Shown: in pieces, positions 37,684 to 48,800 of the stretch
Numbering within the stretch: position 1 is the first letter of the stretch
Layout of the letters: each line of letters starts with the position of its first letter
NCBI GenBank assembly: GCA_964019055.1
Contig: OZ025224.1
Span: 8,140,694 to 8,204,693, forward strand
Length of the DNA: 64,000 nucleotides
Origin: Anthopleura xanthogrammica
Taxonomy: Eukaryota; Cnidaria; Anthozoa; Actiniaria; Actiniidae
Direction: 5' to 3'
Translations under genes and position numbers: made by a program
The notes under the pieces: model-generated
The model's database searches: none
Seen by the model: only the letters and a program-made list of their open reading frames with translations
What the model was told of the DNA's origin: nothing

Positions 37684-38340
37684 TTGGAAAGCGTACACGG
37701 CCAAAATTGAAGAGGTTCGTAAGAACTTCATTCCACACGGTTCTAAATCTTTTTCATCTTCTTTTACTCACTAAAGTCAAATTTCTTTAGGAACTAGTTT
37801 CGTCTACTGCAAGTCGTCTTTTTCAACCATTTAATTTCGTTATTAACAATATAGTTGTCAATCTACAGTATACGAGTGAATTTGTATCTAAACCGGCTCG
37901 CGTATGAAAACAAACCTAGTTTTTCCAAAGGCTAAAACTGTTGTAAAGTACGTGAAATATACTGATAAATAAGGATAAAAACCATTACAACTGATGAAAT
38001 TAAGCACATCTACAAGGTCTCAGAGAAGAAAATTTCAAGAACTGGAAAGCGTGTGGGGGTCTGTGGAGAAGAAAACCAAGACTGAGAAACCCGAAAACAA
38101 ACAAAAAAAATCTCTTCCTTTACTTCTTCTTGTCTCCTTATTGCTTTCTTTTTTCTTTCTTGTCTAGCTTTTTCGCTTATTTGATTAAATTAAAAATAAA
38201 CTTATTGAAAATAATGAGTGGAAATCAAATAGATTAATAGTTAATCTTCGTTGATCTTCGGTTTACACTATTTCCTTTTTTAAACACTTACACCACTGAG
38301 CCGTACCCTCAATTTTACGTGCAAATATGTTTTAAAAATA

Positions 38341-38612
38341 CTGCCGTTCCTTTAGAATGGCTTTTTAGTGCAGTGTAGGTGAAGTCTTTCTGACTTACTC
38401 AGTATGAATGCTGTTCCTTTAGAATGGCTTTTTAGTGCAGTGTGGGTGAAGTCTTTCTGACTTACTCATGCAGTATGAATGCTGTTCCTTTAGACTAGCT
38501 TTTTAGTGCAGTGTAGGTGAAGTCTTTCCGACTTACTCAGTATGAATGCTGTTCCTTTAGAATGGCTTTTTAGTGCAGTGTAGGTAGGTCTTTCGGCATG
38601 ATTTACTCAGTA
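38341..38612. repeat. Four tandem copies of a ~66-70 base unit upstream of the GPCR
   Basis: Each copy has CTGTTCCTTTAGAATGGC, then TTTTTAGTGCAGTGTAGGTG, then TCTTTCTGACTTACTCAGTA, with small insertions. It ends about 400 bases upstream of the GPCR start. Confidence 0.9.
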
Positions 38613-38887
38613 TGACTTCTAACAGCTTCAGTGTTTTTAAACCAAACTTTTTGTGGGGCAAAAACAATTAAACCTTGAATAAATTCAATTTAGAAAAATA
38701 TAAACTTAATGCCGGTTTTTTTATGCTTCCATTACCGTCGGAGAACTATTCAGACTTGGCACAGTTAGGAATGCTTTTTTATTTTGAGTAGAAAGATTTA
38801 AAATAATGAGTGGAATATAGATTGTTTTTGATATCAGAACTTTTTTAACATCTGCTCTTGATATTCATTAATTCACCGGTGAAATTG

Positions 38888-38898
38888 CATAAAAAGGG
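38888..38898 (+). promoter_or_regulatory. Possible TATA-like box of GPCR
   Basis: CATAAAAAGGG about 120 bases upstream of the GPCR start codon. Only the motif and position support it. Confidence 0.3.
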
Positions 38899-39015
38899 AG
38901 TGAAATGTTCTCATTTCGAATTCACTCTGCCTGTGAATTGCTAAGCCAGTGAGAACTAGCTGAACTCCGTTTGAAAAATCAGATAACGGCTCAGTCTGCA
39001 ATACTCCATTTCAAG

Positions 39016-39933
39016 ATGAATAGCAATCGCTCCTCAGAGACCAACGCCAACTCCACAGATTTATTTTTAACATTCATAACCGACCAAGATTACAGGATCT
39101 GTCTGATCTGGATGATAATCCTGAACTTAATATCTGCAACTGTTGCAACGATCTTCAATTTCTTTATCATCTTAACTTTCATCATGACAAGCTGTATCAG
39201 AAGTTCGAAGAATGTTCTTGTGCTTGGTTTAGCGATATCGGACCTTTGTGTCGGGATCTTCGTCCAGCCATCTTTCTGTATTCATCTTTATGCATTGTTT
39301 ACGTATAAACTTGAACTTGCAGCGATTTCTGATAGAATTTTTTTTGCAAGTTTTACGATGTTGTCGATGGTATCTCTCGGTAACTTGACCGCCGTTACTT
39401 GCGATCGATTCCTTGCTGTTCTACTTCATTTAAGATACAATGAACTTGTTACAGTCGAACGCAACACTTTAAGTCTCGTAGTTATCTGGATTTTTAGCTC
39501 GGTTGCTTGTTTAATCAGATTAGCGGTTTACAGCGATAATATGGCAGCAATGGATATCTTTATTTTCGTTTTTACCTTAGTATTTAATGCATTTTTTCTC
39601 TCGCGGATATCTCATTCTATTCATAAACACTCGGCACAAATTCATGCCCAAAGCAGTCTCGTCGAGCAGATGAACATGCCACGATTCAAGAAATCTGTCA
39701 AGACGATGCACCTGATAGTATTTGCGTTCGTGGTCTGTTATTGCCCACACGTACTTGCCTTAACTTATCTTCTAATTGTGCAAGAGTGGAATAAGACTAT
39801 TAGCTTTATGCTTATGGCAACGAGTAGTGTAATGATGTGTAATGGTGCTCTAAATCCAGTCATTTATTGTTGGAGAGTTGGTGAAATTCGTACTGCTTTA
39901 TATGCTTTGATTCAGAAAATACTTCATATGTAA
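39016..39933 (+). CDS. Class A (rhodopsin-like) G protein-coupled receptor, intronless
   Basis: 305 aa, seven predicted membrane helices (about 29-57, 65-90, 103-128, 150-170, 178-200, 230-253, 263-285). The open frame extends 45 bases further, but that extension starts with TTG, so ATG at 39016 is taken. The N-terminus has potential N-glycosylation sites (NRS, NST). Class A landmarks: LAISDL in helix 2, DRF (130-132) in place of DRY, Trp158 in helix 4, CYCP (241-244) in place of CWxP, NPVIY (280-284). The Cys normally at the top of helix 3 is not visible, so the usual extracellular disulfide may be absent. The tail is very short. Single-exon receptors of this kind form large expanded families in anthozoans; the ligand cannot be assigned. 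Confidence 0.9.
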   Translation: MNSNRSSETNANSTDLFLTFITDQDYRICLIWMIILNLISATVATIFNFFIILTFIMTSCIRSSKNVLVLGLAISDLCVGIFVQPSFCIHLYALFTYKLELAAISDRIFFASFTMLSMVSLGNLTAVTCDRFLAVLLHLRYNELVTVERNTLSLVVIWIFSSVACLIRLAVYSDNMAAMDIFIFVFTLVFNAFFLSRISHSIHKHSAQIHAQSSLVEQMNMPRFKKSVKTMHLIVFAFVVCYCPHVLALTYLLIVQEWNKTISFMLMATSSVMMCNGALNPVIYCWRVGEIRTALYALIQKILHM

Positions 39934-40011
39934 ATAATATATGTAATGTTATCTAGTGTAAATATAACAAGTTTCGAAAGAAAATAGGAAGAAAAGTAAT
40001 GAAATTATGAA

Positions 40012-40017
40012 AATAAA
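40012..40017 (+). terminator. Poly(A) signal of GPCR
   Basis: AATAAA 79 bases after the GPCR stop codon. Confidence 0.6.
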
Positions 40018-40954
40018 AAATTCAATAATTCGAACCACTTATTCAATAATTAATTTTGTATGGATTCTCTCTTTCTTTCTTTCTCTCTCTCTCTCTTTCT
40101 TTTTCTCTCTCCCGCTACTCTAGTTCTTCTCTTCTCTTCTTCCAACTCTTATCTCCCCCCATTCCCTTCTCTCTTCTTGTATTTTCTTCTCTTTCTTTAC
40201 ATTTGCGGTCAAATTTCACCATCGTTTATCATTCTTTTTTCGTTCTTTTGATTATAAATTTTAATTATTTACGAAAGGTTTTCTACATAATTTAACTATA
40301 ACTGTTGTCAGTTACTTCCTTAAAACAAGTTTTGGCCGTCGTCACGCGAACTAATCGAAAATATATAATTTATTAATCATCACATAGTTGTCAAATAATC
40401 CATTTTCAAGCCTTCGAAGTAAGAAAAGTTTTGATCAATTGTTACTCAAACTCTATTTCTAAAATAGATCTAGCAAACGTGACTTTGACTCAACGACAAC
40501 AAACCCCACTTACAGCAAAAGGCTGAATATCGGTCATCAAAGAACAATATTTACAATAAGTCTCAAAATTAATAATATAATCTCAAGACACTGGAGAACT
40601 TGTTTAATGGATTTCGATTCGATAAAAGACTTAATTACTACTTGGAAAACAGTTATTCGCTTCGGAAATTATCAGAGCATGGGCTGGATATTTTTATATC
40701 ATGCAACTGACCCAGGAGAATTTTCAGTGCAATTTTGACCAAATTCATAATTGTATTTTATTATACATTTTACTCACTATCTCGCTTCTGATTGGCCGAA
40801 AGCACTCAGCCAATCCCTGATATCATGTGAACTCGACATGACAAATGTTTGATAATGATAATACTTTTATCATGTCGAATTCACTCAAGGGGAAATACTC
40901 TTGTTATTTTTCTCGAAAGCAGAATTAAACCTTTATTCTTAGTTTACAAAATGT
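40018..40954. other. Spacer after GPCR
   Basis: Holds a pyrimidine-rich (CTTT/CTCT) stretch at about 40065-40200 and AT-rich DNA. No gene seen. Confidence 0.45.
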
Positions 40955-41093
40955 ATAATAAAACAATTATTGAATTCGGTTTTCGCGTGATATCGTGAAT
41001 ATCAAGACCAAGGCAGTGTTATCTGCCGAAGCCGTAGGCTGATACGATATCATGCTCAACCTTCATTCATGCAATAATTGTTTAATATTCCCC
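40955..41093. repeat. Foldback element (family D)
   Basis: ACAATTATTGAATTCGGTTT on the left; ATGCAATAATTGTTTAAT on the right; inner GCCGAAGCCGTAGGCTGATA hairpin. Related to the copy at 33255. Confidence 0.7.
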
Positions 41094-41408
41094 AACCGAG
41101 TCAATCTTTTAACTGTAACAAGCAAAGTTGAACTCCTCGGAGATTTCTTAGCAGGACTCGGCTAAAAAAGCTTCATATTGAGGGGAAAATAGTTATAAAA
41201 TTTGATTATTTCAAATATATTTAGTTCTCATCAGCTGTCATTATAGAACTACTGTGGTCTACCCTTAGTTACCGTTGCTATGCTGTCAACTATTTTCAGC
41301 TGGAATATATCTGAATTTAAAATACTGATACGGATTGAAAACAGTGAATGTTCAGTTTATAGACCTTTTACGAATTCGCTTGAATGTCCACAGAACAATA
41401 AATTTAAG

Positions 41409-41602
41409 GCGAGGCTGTTGTCGATAATTCACCACTTTCCTTTCATCGGTTCACTGGTCAAAGACAAAGCATTTAATCGAGGCTGTGGGGTGGTTTCAAA
41501 GGATTATTCAAATTTGTACCTTGCAGCCTCGGTTGCATGCTTTGTTTGAACAGTGAACCGATGTATGGAAAGTGGTGAATAATCTAAAACCCCAGCCTCA
41601 AC
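41409..41602. repeat. Foldback element
   Basis: AATTCACCACTTTCCTTTCATCGGTTCACTG at 41427-41457 is mirrored at 41550-41580 (CAGTGAACCGATG, GGAAAGTGGTGAAT). GAGGCTG and CAGCCTC bracket the element. Confidence 0.75.
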
Positions 41603-42116
41603 TAAAGAAAATTATACTTTTAACCCTTTTTCCCTCACAGATCGAAGTGTATTTTCGTATATTCAGTATCTCTTCTGTATTTTCAGTTTCATTGGGCGTC
41701 CTTTGTGTAATTGGCCGAGAGGGGAATGAAAGCGAAAAAACCTGGCCTTCTCTAGTACCAGTCTTTTTCTACTGTCACCTTCAACAGGAAACCCAGAGTA
41801 GAAAATACAGATTATTCCTTTGGAGGAAAGCTGGCCTAATAATACGGAAGGATTCATCTTTAAGTTTTCCCGATTAGCTTACTCGACCCCAGAGCACTTC
41901 ATGCTCACTGCGCATGCTCGATGAAATGCTTAGAATTTTAATTCCACAGGTATCCCGTTTCCTTTAAAATGTCTAAAGAAGTTGAAAAGGAGCTAAATAT
42001 TTTTATTTAGTGCAAATATCATAACTATATTATTTAAATTGTCTATTAAGTCAAAAAACGTACGTTTAGATGCAAAAAAATTGTGTATGACATGATTAAA
42101 GTCGTGCGCTACAGAA

Positions 42117-42360
42117 ATTTCAATTCTAACCAATCAAAACACAGGAAAGCTCAACCAATCAAAGTCTTTGATACCATGACCCTAAAATGGCTTCCACTGT
42201 GAACCAATCAAAACATGAAAGCTCAACTAATCAAAGTATTTTATACCATGACCCTCAAATGGCTTCCACTGTGAACCAATCAAAACACAGGAAAGCTCAA
42301 CCAATCAAAATAGTCGGCCATGAACCAATGAAAACACACAAATCGATCCAATCAAAAACC
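42117..42360. repeat. Three tandem ~83-base units rich in CCAATCA
   Basis: Units share AACCAATCAAAACACAGGAA, GCTCAACCAATCAAAGT and TACCATGACCCT. About eight CCAATCA/CCAATGA words lie in 245 bases. Whether they bind CCAAT factors is unknown. Confidence 0.8.
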
Positions 42361-42621
42361 TGAAACAATATTTTTCATTCTCCTTTCTGTTTTTACTTTC
42401 TATTATTTTGTTTTCTTATTTCTTGCCTTCTTTTTTCTTTCTGTTTACTCTCAATGACGCGGTAACTTTTTTGGGGTTGACTGGGGGGGAGGGGGGAAAC
42501 TAGAGATTGTTAAGTCAAAACATGTCAAGTATTTTATCTAACTATTACTATGGCCTGGAACCAGAAATTAAGATATAAATACAACCTCTAAGTTTCTCCA
42601 AGCTTTCAAATACTAATTGAC

Positions 42622-42788
42622 GTCTTTACCTGGGGCGTAAGGTTTTGCCCATTCCAGACCACGTGTCATTCCCTTGAGTATCATTTCTTTGTTTAGACGT
42701 AAATGAAAAAAAGAATCCTATTCTCAAAGGAAAGGAATGACCCGTGGTCTGAAATGGGCAAAACAAATGCCCAAGCTAAAGAGGTCTA
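42622..42788. repeat. MITE family A copy 3' of USP5
   Basis: CCAGACCACGTGTCATTCCC and its inverted GAATGACCCGTGGTCTG, ending AAAGAGGTCTA. A short C run follows at 42789-42800. Confidence 0.8.
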
Positions 42789-42890
42789 CCCCCCCCCCCC
42801 CAGTCAAAACATTACCGGAAGTGACGTCAATTGATAGTCTATTTAGCAACAATAAATATGACAAGACACAGACACTAAAGAAAATCTAGT

Positions 42891-45800
42891 CTAGACCATC
42901 CTTTTGTAAAGGTACAGGTAAGCAAGCTCCTTAGGAGGTGTTTCTGATTGTGCGACCTTTCTGTCGTTGAAGATAACCCATCTGTTTTCACCAAGAGAAA
43001 AAGAAATAGCTGTTATTAGCAGTCTATTTCTGCTGGAGGTATTAAATATTCAATAAAAATGGTATGCGTATGATGATGGAATGAAATGTGTATATGATCG
43101 TACATTAGTCGACTAGCATACGGAGGGTCGTGGGTTCGATTCCCATCTGGGGCTCAGAAGTTGTTTTTTTCTGAGTATTTCACAGTATGGTACGATCATA
43201 TACACATTTCAATTAAATATTGTGAAGCGCACTGAGACGTATGTATGTATAATACGATATATAAGAACTTCACAATATTACAGTTAAGCCGTCAATGAGA
43301 TATTTTCAGGTTTTATAAGAATCCTACAAGTGAGGCTATCGGGTCAATACAATGCTTGTTGTCTCATTTGAATCTCATTTGCCTGTTTTCCTAACATCTG
43401 CTATGGGTAAATATTACGATATCAGGAATGTATAGACCCCTTGCAGCACGTCGGAATGCAGCTCAATTTGAAGGACAAAACAATAGGTTCCAATCCTCAG
43501 GAGATTGAAATTCGTTTGTTTTGTCCTCCAAACTGAGCTACTTTGAAATGCAAAGAAAATAAATTCCTTTCCCATTTAGTTTCCTTTTCATTCGATTAGT
43601 CACTTTCCTTTCCTTTCTATCCCTTTCATTACCTATTTTCCTTTTCTTTCCCTTCCAGTCCTCTCCTTTCACTCTTTTCACTCTCTGCAATTCCTTTCCC
43701 TTTTTGGGCTAAAAATTACGCGAAGAAAGAATTTCCATACCTTCCATCTTTAAGAATATGACAAACGTAATGACCACACATCGTAGATGTTCCCATGTGA
43801 CTAATGAACGCTATTAAACGATATTCTGTAACAGGAAGAATACATTGATTAATGTAATCAGAAGAGAAGAGAAGAGAAGAGAAGAGAAGAGAAGAGAAGA
43901 GAAGAGAAGAGAAGAGAAGAGAACAGAACAGAACAGAACAGAAGAGAAGACAAGGGCAAGGGCAAGGGCAAGGGCAAGGGCAAGGGCAAGGGCAAGGGCA
44001 AGGGCAAGGGCAAGGGCAAGGGCAAGGGCAAGGGCAAGGGCAAGGACAAGGAAGAACAGTAGATTTTACCCTGTGTAGCACCGCATTCAACCGTCTCAGG
44101 ACGCCATAAACAAAGGTTTTGAATTGTTTTCATAAAAATAAACATGTATAACGTGATAAAGGTTTAGTATTTGTAGCTCATTCGTAGTTTTGATAGCTTA
44201 CTTCCGGGCCCATCTTTAAATTTGGTACCAGTCTCTTCCGGTCCATCTACGTCCATGGCGTCTAATTCGTGCGCATGACTAAAGATCCAGTCCGCTGCTC
44301 GCTCAAGGTTGTTATCCTAGCAATAAAAGTGATTCATGATAGTTAGGAGAAAGACAGGATAGATGGGATGAGAGAAATGGAATGTAATAGAATGCTAAAG
44401 GGAGGGACGTATGGACGGACGGACGGACAGATGCCTGGATGGATAAATGGACGGACGGACAGACGGATGGACAGGTGGGTGGATGGATGGAAGGATGGAG
44501 GAATGGATGGATAGATACTGTAGATGGAAGGATGGATAGATGGATGAATGGATAATAAGATTGAATTGAAGGATAAATTACCGTGGACTTCAGAGCCTTG
44601 ACAGCCTGTTCTCTAGTAAATCCCATGGACATAACAATAGCTACAGATTCTTCATTGATGTTGGCAGCAGACGGCTTTGATCCTGGTAGCCGCAGAGGCT
44701 CTGTAAAATCTATAAATAACGACATTAGTCTTCACTTTATGAGGATTTCAAAACACCTTACGACTCAAAAGCTAACAAACCCATAATACAAACCCCTTGC
44801 AGCACCTCGGCATGCAGCTCAATTTGGAGGACAAAACAATAGGTTCCAATGCTCAGGAGATTAAAATTCTTTTGTTTTGTCCTCCAAATTGAGCTGCATT
44901 TCAAAGTGCTGCAAGGGGTGTATATGTATTTAGCGTGTTGAGTTTTACAGAACGAGGAAAGCCGCCGGAGAAAATTAAAACTCTCGAAGCACAGGAAAGA
45001 ACCAACAAACTCTGCTCACATGTGACACATGTGATCTGACGTCACGTGAAAGGGGTCTATTGTATTGCTGGGTTCCACTTGACGTCATTTCCTGTTTCTT
45101 CCTAGTTTAAAAAAAATATTGAGTGTACTTGCCTGGGTCCCCCATATGTTCCAGTACCCAGTTCATGGCAGCTTCGACACCTAGAAATAACAGAAATAGT
45201 AGAATATTAATATTAGCATGAAGCATTTAGCATTGAATAAAATTTATCTGTACAATGCAATCTAACCTTGGTTATTTGTGAAGTGAGCTGCTTTTATACA
45301 TCCTTGTCGGTCAAAGCCCATGTCTACAAGCTGTTGGACGATGCCCTCGTCGATGTCAGGCTCTGATAAGAAAGAAGCATTAGAACAGGATTTGTTTCAA
45401 ATTAGAAGTGATTATCTAAGTAGAAACATGACTTTTCCTTTCCTTCTTTCCTTCATTCCTTTCATTTTTTCTTTCTTCCTTTTTTTTCCTTGTTTGCTTC
45501 TTTCCTTACCTTCTACCTTCCTTCCTTTTTTTTTGCTTGCTTGCTTCCTTTCTTCATTCTTTCCATCCATCCTTCCTCCCTCCCTCCCTCCCTTCATGAG
45601 ATCTATTCATCTCCTTACTGCACTAACCAACGAACAACAAACAACTTCGTTCAACATCTAAATAAACACGCCAACCTCTCCAACCACTAACCTGCAGCAG
45701 CAGGGGCTTCTTCTTCAGGGAGTTCCTCCTCTTCCGGCTGGAGCCCAGTCCCTTTCAGTGGAGTCAAGTCAAGCTCCTCCAAAACCTCTAGCTCAACATC

Positions 45801-48800
45801 TGTGTACATTATCACAGTTAAATCTGTTAATTCTCAGAACTTATACACAAAGTAGGAGAAGGCAACGAAAAAGAACTAGGATCTCCCACTGTCTTTCCTG
45901 ACATCCATTTTCAACTTTCCATTCAGATTAAACTCCAAAACTCTGGATTTTCTGGGTCGGGTTTGTGTAGTGATAATAGGGACCTTAAGCACCAGGACGG
46001 GAGGACGAGGACGGCGTCAAGTCCGAGAAAGGACTAGGTCGAGAACGCCGTCCGTCCTCTCGTCACGTAGCATTAGAGACCTTAAGATCCACGACAGGAG
46101 CGGACAGCGACGGTAGACGATGATGCCAGCACGTTTTCAAGACGGTTTTTCGAGTGCGCGCCGTCGTCCTTGCCGTTGTCGTCCTCTCCAGAACGTCACT
46201 TGGTGCTTTTTCACGTTCTAGCGAGGACTGCAGCAGCAAGGACGACGGCGCGCGCACGAAAAACCGTCTTGAAAACGAGCTGGCGTCACGTTAGTATTTT
46301 GATTTGGTGAAGTTTTGCTTGTTTTCCCGTCCTGGTGCTTAAGTGTTACGTTGCGTGAAAACCGACGACGATCTCGACCTAGTTCTTTCTCGGACTTTAC
46401 GTCGCCGTCCTCGTCCTCCCGTCCTGGTGCTTAAGGTCCCTAATGCCTTGATTCTCACCTCTGGGATCTCAGGTTTGATTCCTGGACTTGGCATCACATG
46501 TGAGTAGAGTTTTTTAGTATCTCTCTTGATTGGAGTATTTTTCTCCGGGTTCTCTGGTTTTCCTCCCTCCGAAAAATCGAACAGCCCAGAGGTTGTTTCA
46601 GGGTTCGATCTGTGAGTTGGCCATGTCTTGACTTAGATCAGTCCAGAACTTGTTTCAGGGTTCGATCTGTGAGTTAGCCATGCCCTTACTTAGATCAGCC
46701 CAGAGGTTGTTTCAGGGTTCGATCTGTGAGTTAGCCATGCCCTTACTTACATCAGCCCAGAGGTTGTTCCAGGCTTGATAACATTGAGGGTCCTTTTGTT
46801 TGCCGAGGGAGGGGATAGGGGTTCACATCCAAAAGAAGCAGAGTATTCTTAAAAAGCTTGTTGATGACAAACGTGCATAGTGTATGAGATATCATACCTA
46901 GTTTCTTTGGAACCCAATCTTCACCAAGAGTAAACTTTTTGATTTGAATCATAAGATAATCTGGGAAAGTTAGGAAGCGAGTAGTTCTGAAAAAAAGAGT
47001 AACATTGGATAAGAATATTGAATTACGGATAGATGAAGGAAGCAAGGATGGAAAGAAGAAAGGAAAGATGTGAAGAAAGGAAGGAAGGAAGAAAAGGAAG
47101 GAAGGAAGGAAGGAAGGAGTGAAAGAAACAGGGAAGCATGGATGTAGGCAAGGAAGCAGCGAAGGAAGCAAGGAAGGCTGGAAAGAAAGAAGAAAAGGAA
47201 TAAAGAAAGAAAAGAGGGAGGGAAAGGAAGCGAATAGGAATAGAATAATTCTTACTTCAACGCCGTAGTTTTCGCCTTTATCGCAGGACTGTAAAAGTCT
47301 TGTATAGTCTCTGGTGTGGAGAGGTTCTCCAGACACGAGGACATGGACACTTTGGGTCTGACCATCGCACTAGGATCCCTTTGAACAACAAAACATAAAC
47401 TAGGTCAACATCAATCATTATCGTTACTATCATGCCAATTACCACCATCATAATCATCATCACGATCATCACTATCTTCACCGTGATCATCATTACTATC
47501 GTTACCATCTTCATCACCATCATCAATAGTTATCATCACCATCAACATTATCATCATCTACAACAAAATCACTACCATTATCACCAACGTTAATGTCAAC
47601 ATCATTATTATAACTACCATCTTCATCAACTTCAGCATCACGATCACCAACGTTATTTTTGATTAAGTAACAAAGGTTTCCCAAGCTGTCGCGCTTTTGA
47701 AATGAAAAACATTCAATTTTTCCTAACAGGAATTCATTTGTTTCATTCCATTAACCAAGTGCTATGTACTTATTGACTGAGTGGGAGGTCCGAACGGGAA
47801 AATATTTGGCTCGAGGTCCTGAAGTACGGAACGAGCGCAGCGAGTTCCGTGCCAAGGACCGAGAGCCAAATATTTTCCCGTTCGGACCGACCTTAACTCA
47901 GTCAATAAGCATTTTATCATATGACCACATATAAAAAATCGATTTCAAAGCGTTTTTAATAAATGCGAATCAAAATGCGTAGTTTTTACATGATTGACGG
48001 GAGCGAGTCCGAACGGCGAGTCCGAACGGGAAATTATTACACTTTTCGGAAAAGCGTACTTTTTTTGCTGACGACATTTTCCCCAAAGGTTTTTTTTAGA
48101 ATCACGCGTACAGTGAAATACGGTCATATGATAATATATCTTATTTTTTTCTGTACTTACAGCCGCTCTTTCTTTTCTTCTGCCTCTCTACGTTTGATTT
48201 CATACGCTTCTACTTCATCTGTAAAACAGAACAGCAAAAAAAAACCGTTTGATTTATTGTTTTCATTATATGTGTTGCTATCACTGCTGTTGTTGTTGCT
48301 GCTGCTGTTGTTCACTTGCTGCTGTTGTTGTTGCTGTTACTGTTGTTGCTGCTACTGCTGTTGTTGTTGCTGTTACTGCTACTGCTGTTGTTGTTGCTGT
48401 CGTTATTGTAACAGTTGTAATTGCTGTTACTGCTGCTGTTGTTCAGTGTTGTCGTTGCTGTTCCTGCGGCTGCTGTTGTTGTTGCTGATGATGATAATGT
48501 TACTGCTGTTGTTGTTGTTACTGTTGTGTGTTGCTCATGTCTTAACAGTGCAACTCCAACCACAGCACACTAAAATAAAATTCCATCCCTTATCAAGTCT
48601 ACTGGTCCTACTTGCCTTTATTTAACACTGCTTCCATTGGTATTGCTAACGATAGCATGTTATCTTCTCTGCTCGTGTAACGGACTTTTTTGGACTCCAT
48701 GCATTGGATTCGTTCTTCAACCTAGTAAAGAAAGCGAAAATGAGATATTTTGCAAACTGCTCAATTGACTCCTTTCACTTGACGTCAAAGCAACTCAATT

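Noticed and set aside
38971..39015. N-terminal extension of the GPCR
   Set aside because: Starts with TTG; the ATG at 39016 with N-glycosylation sites is the better start.
47963..48625. 220-codon ORF with Cys/Leu repeats
   Set aside because: Runs through a (TGT/TGC)n array and antisense to USP5 exons; not a gene.
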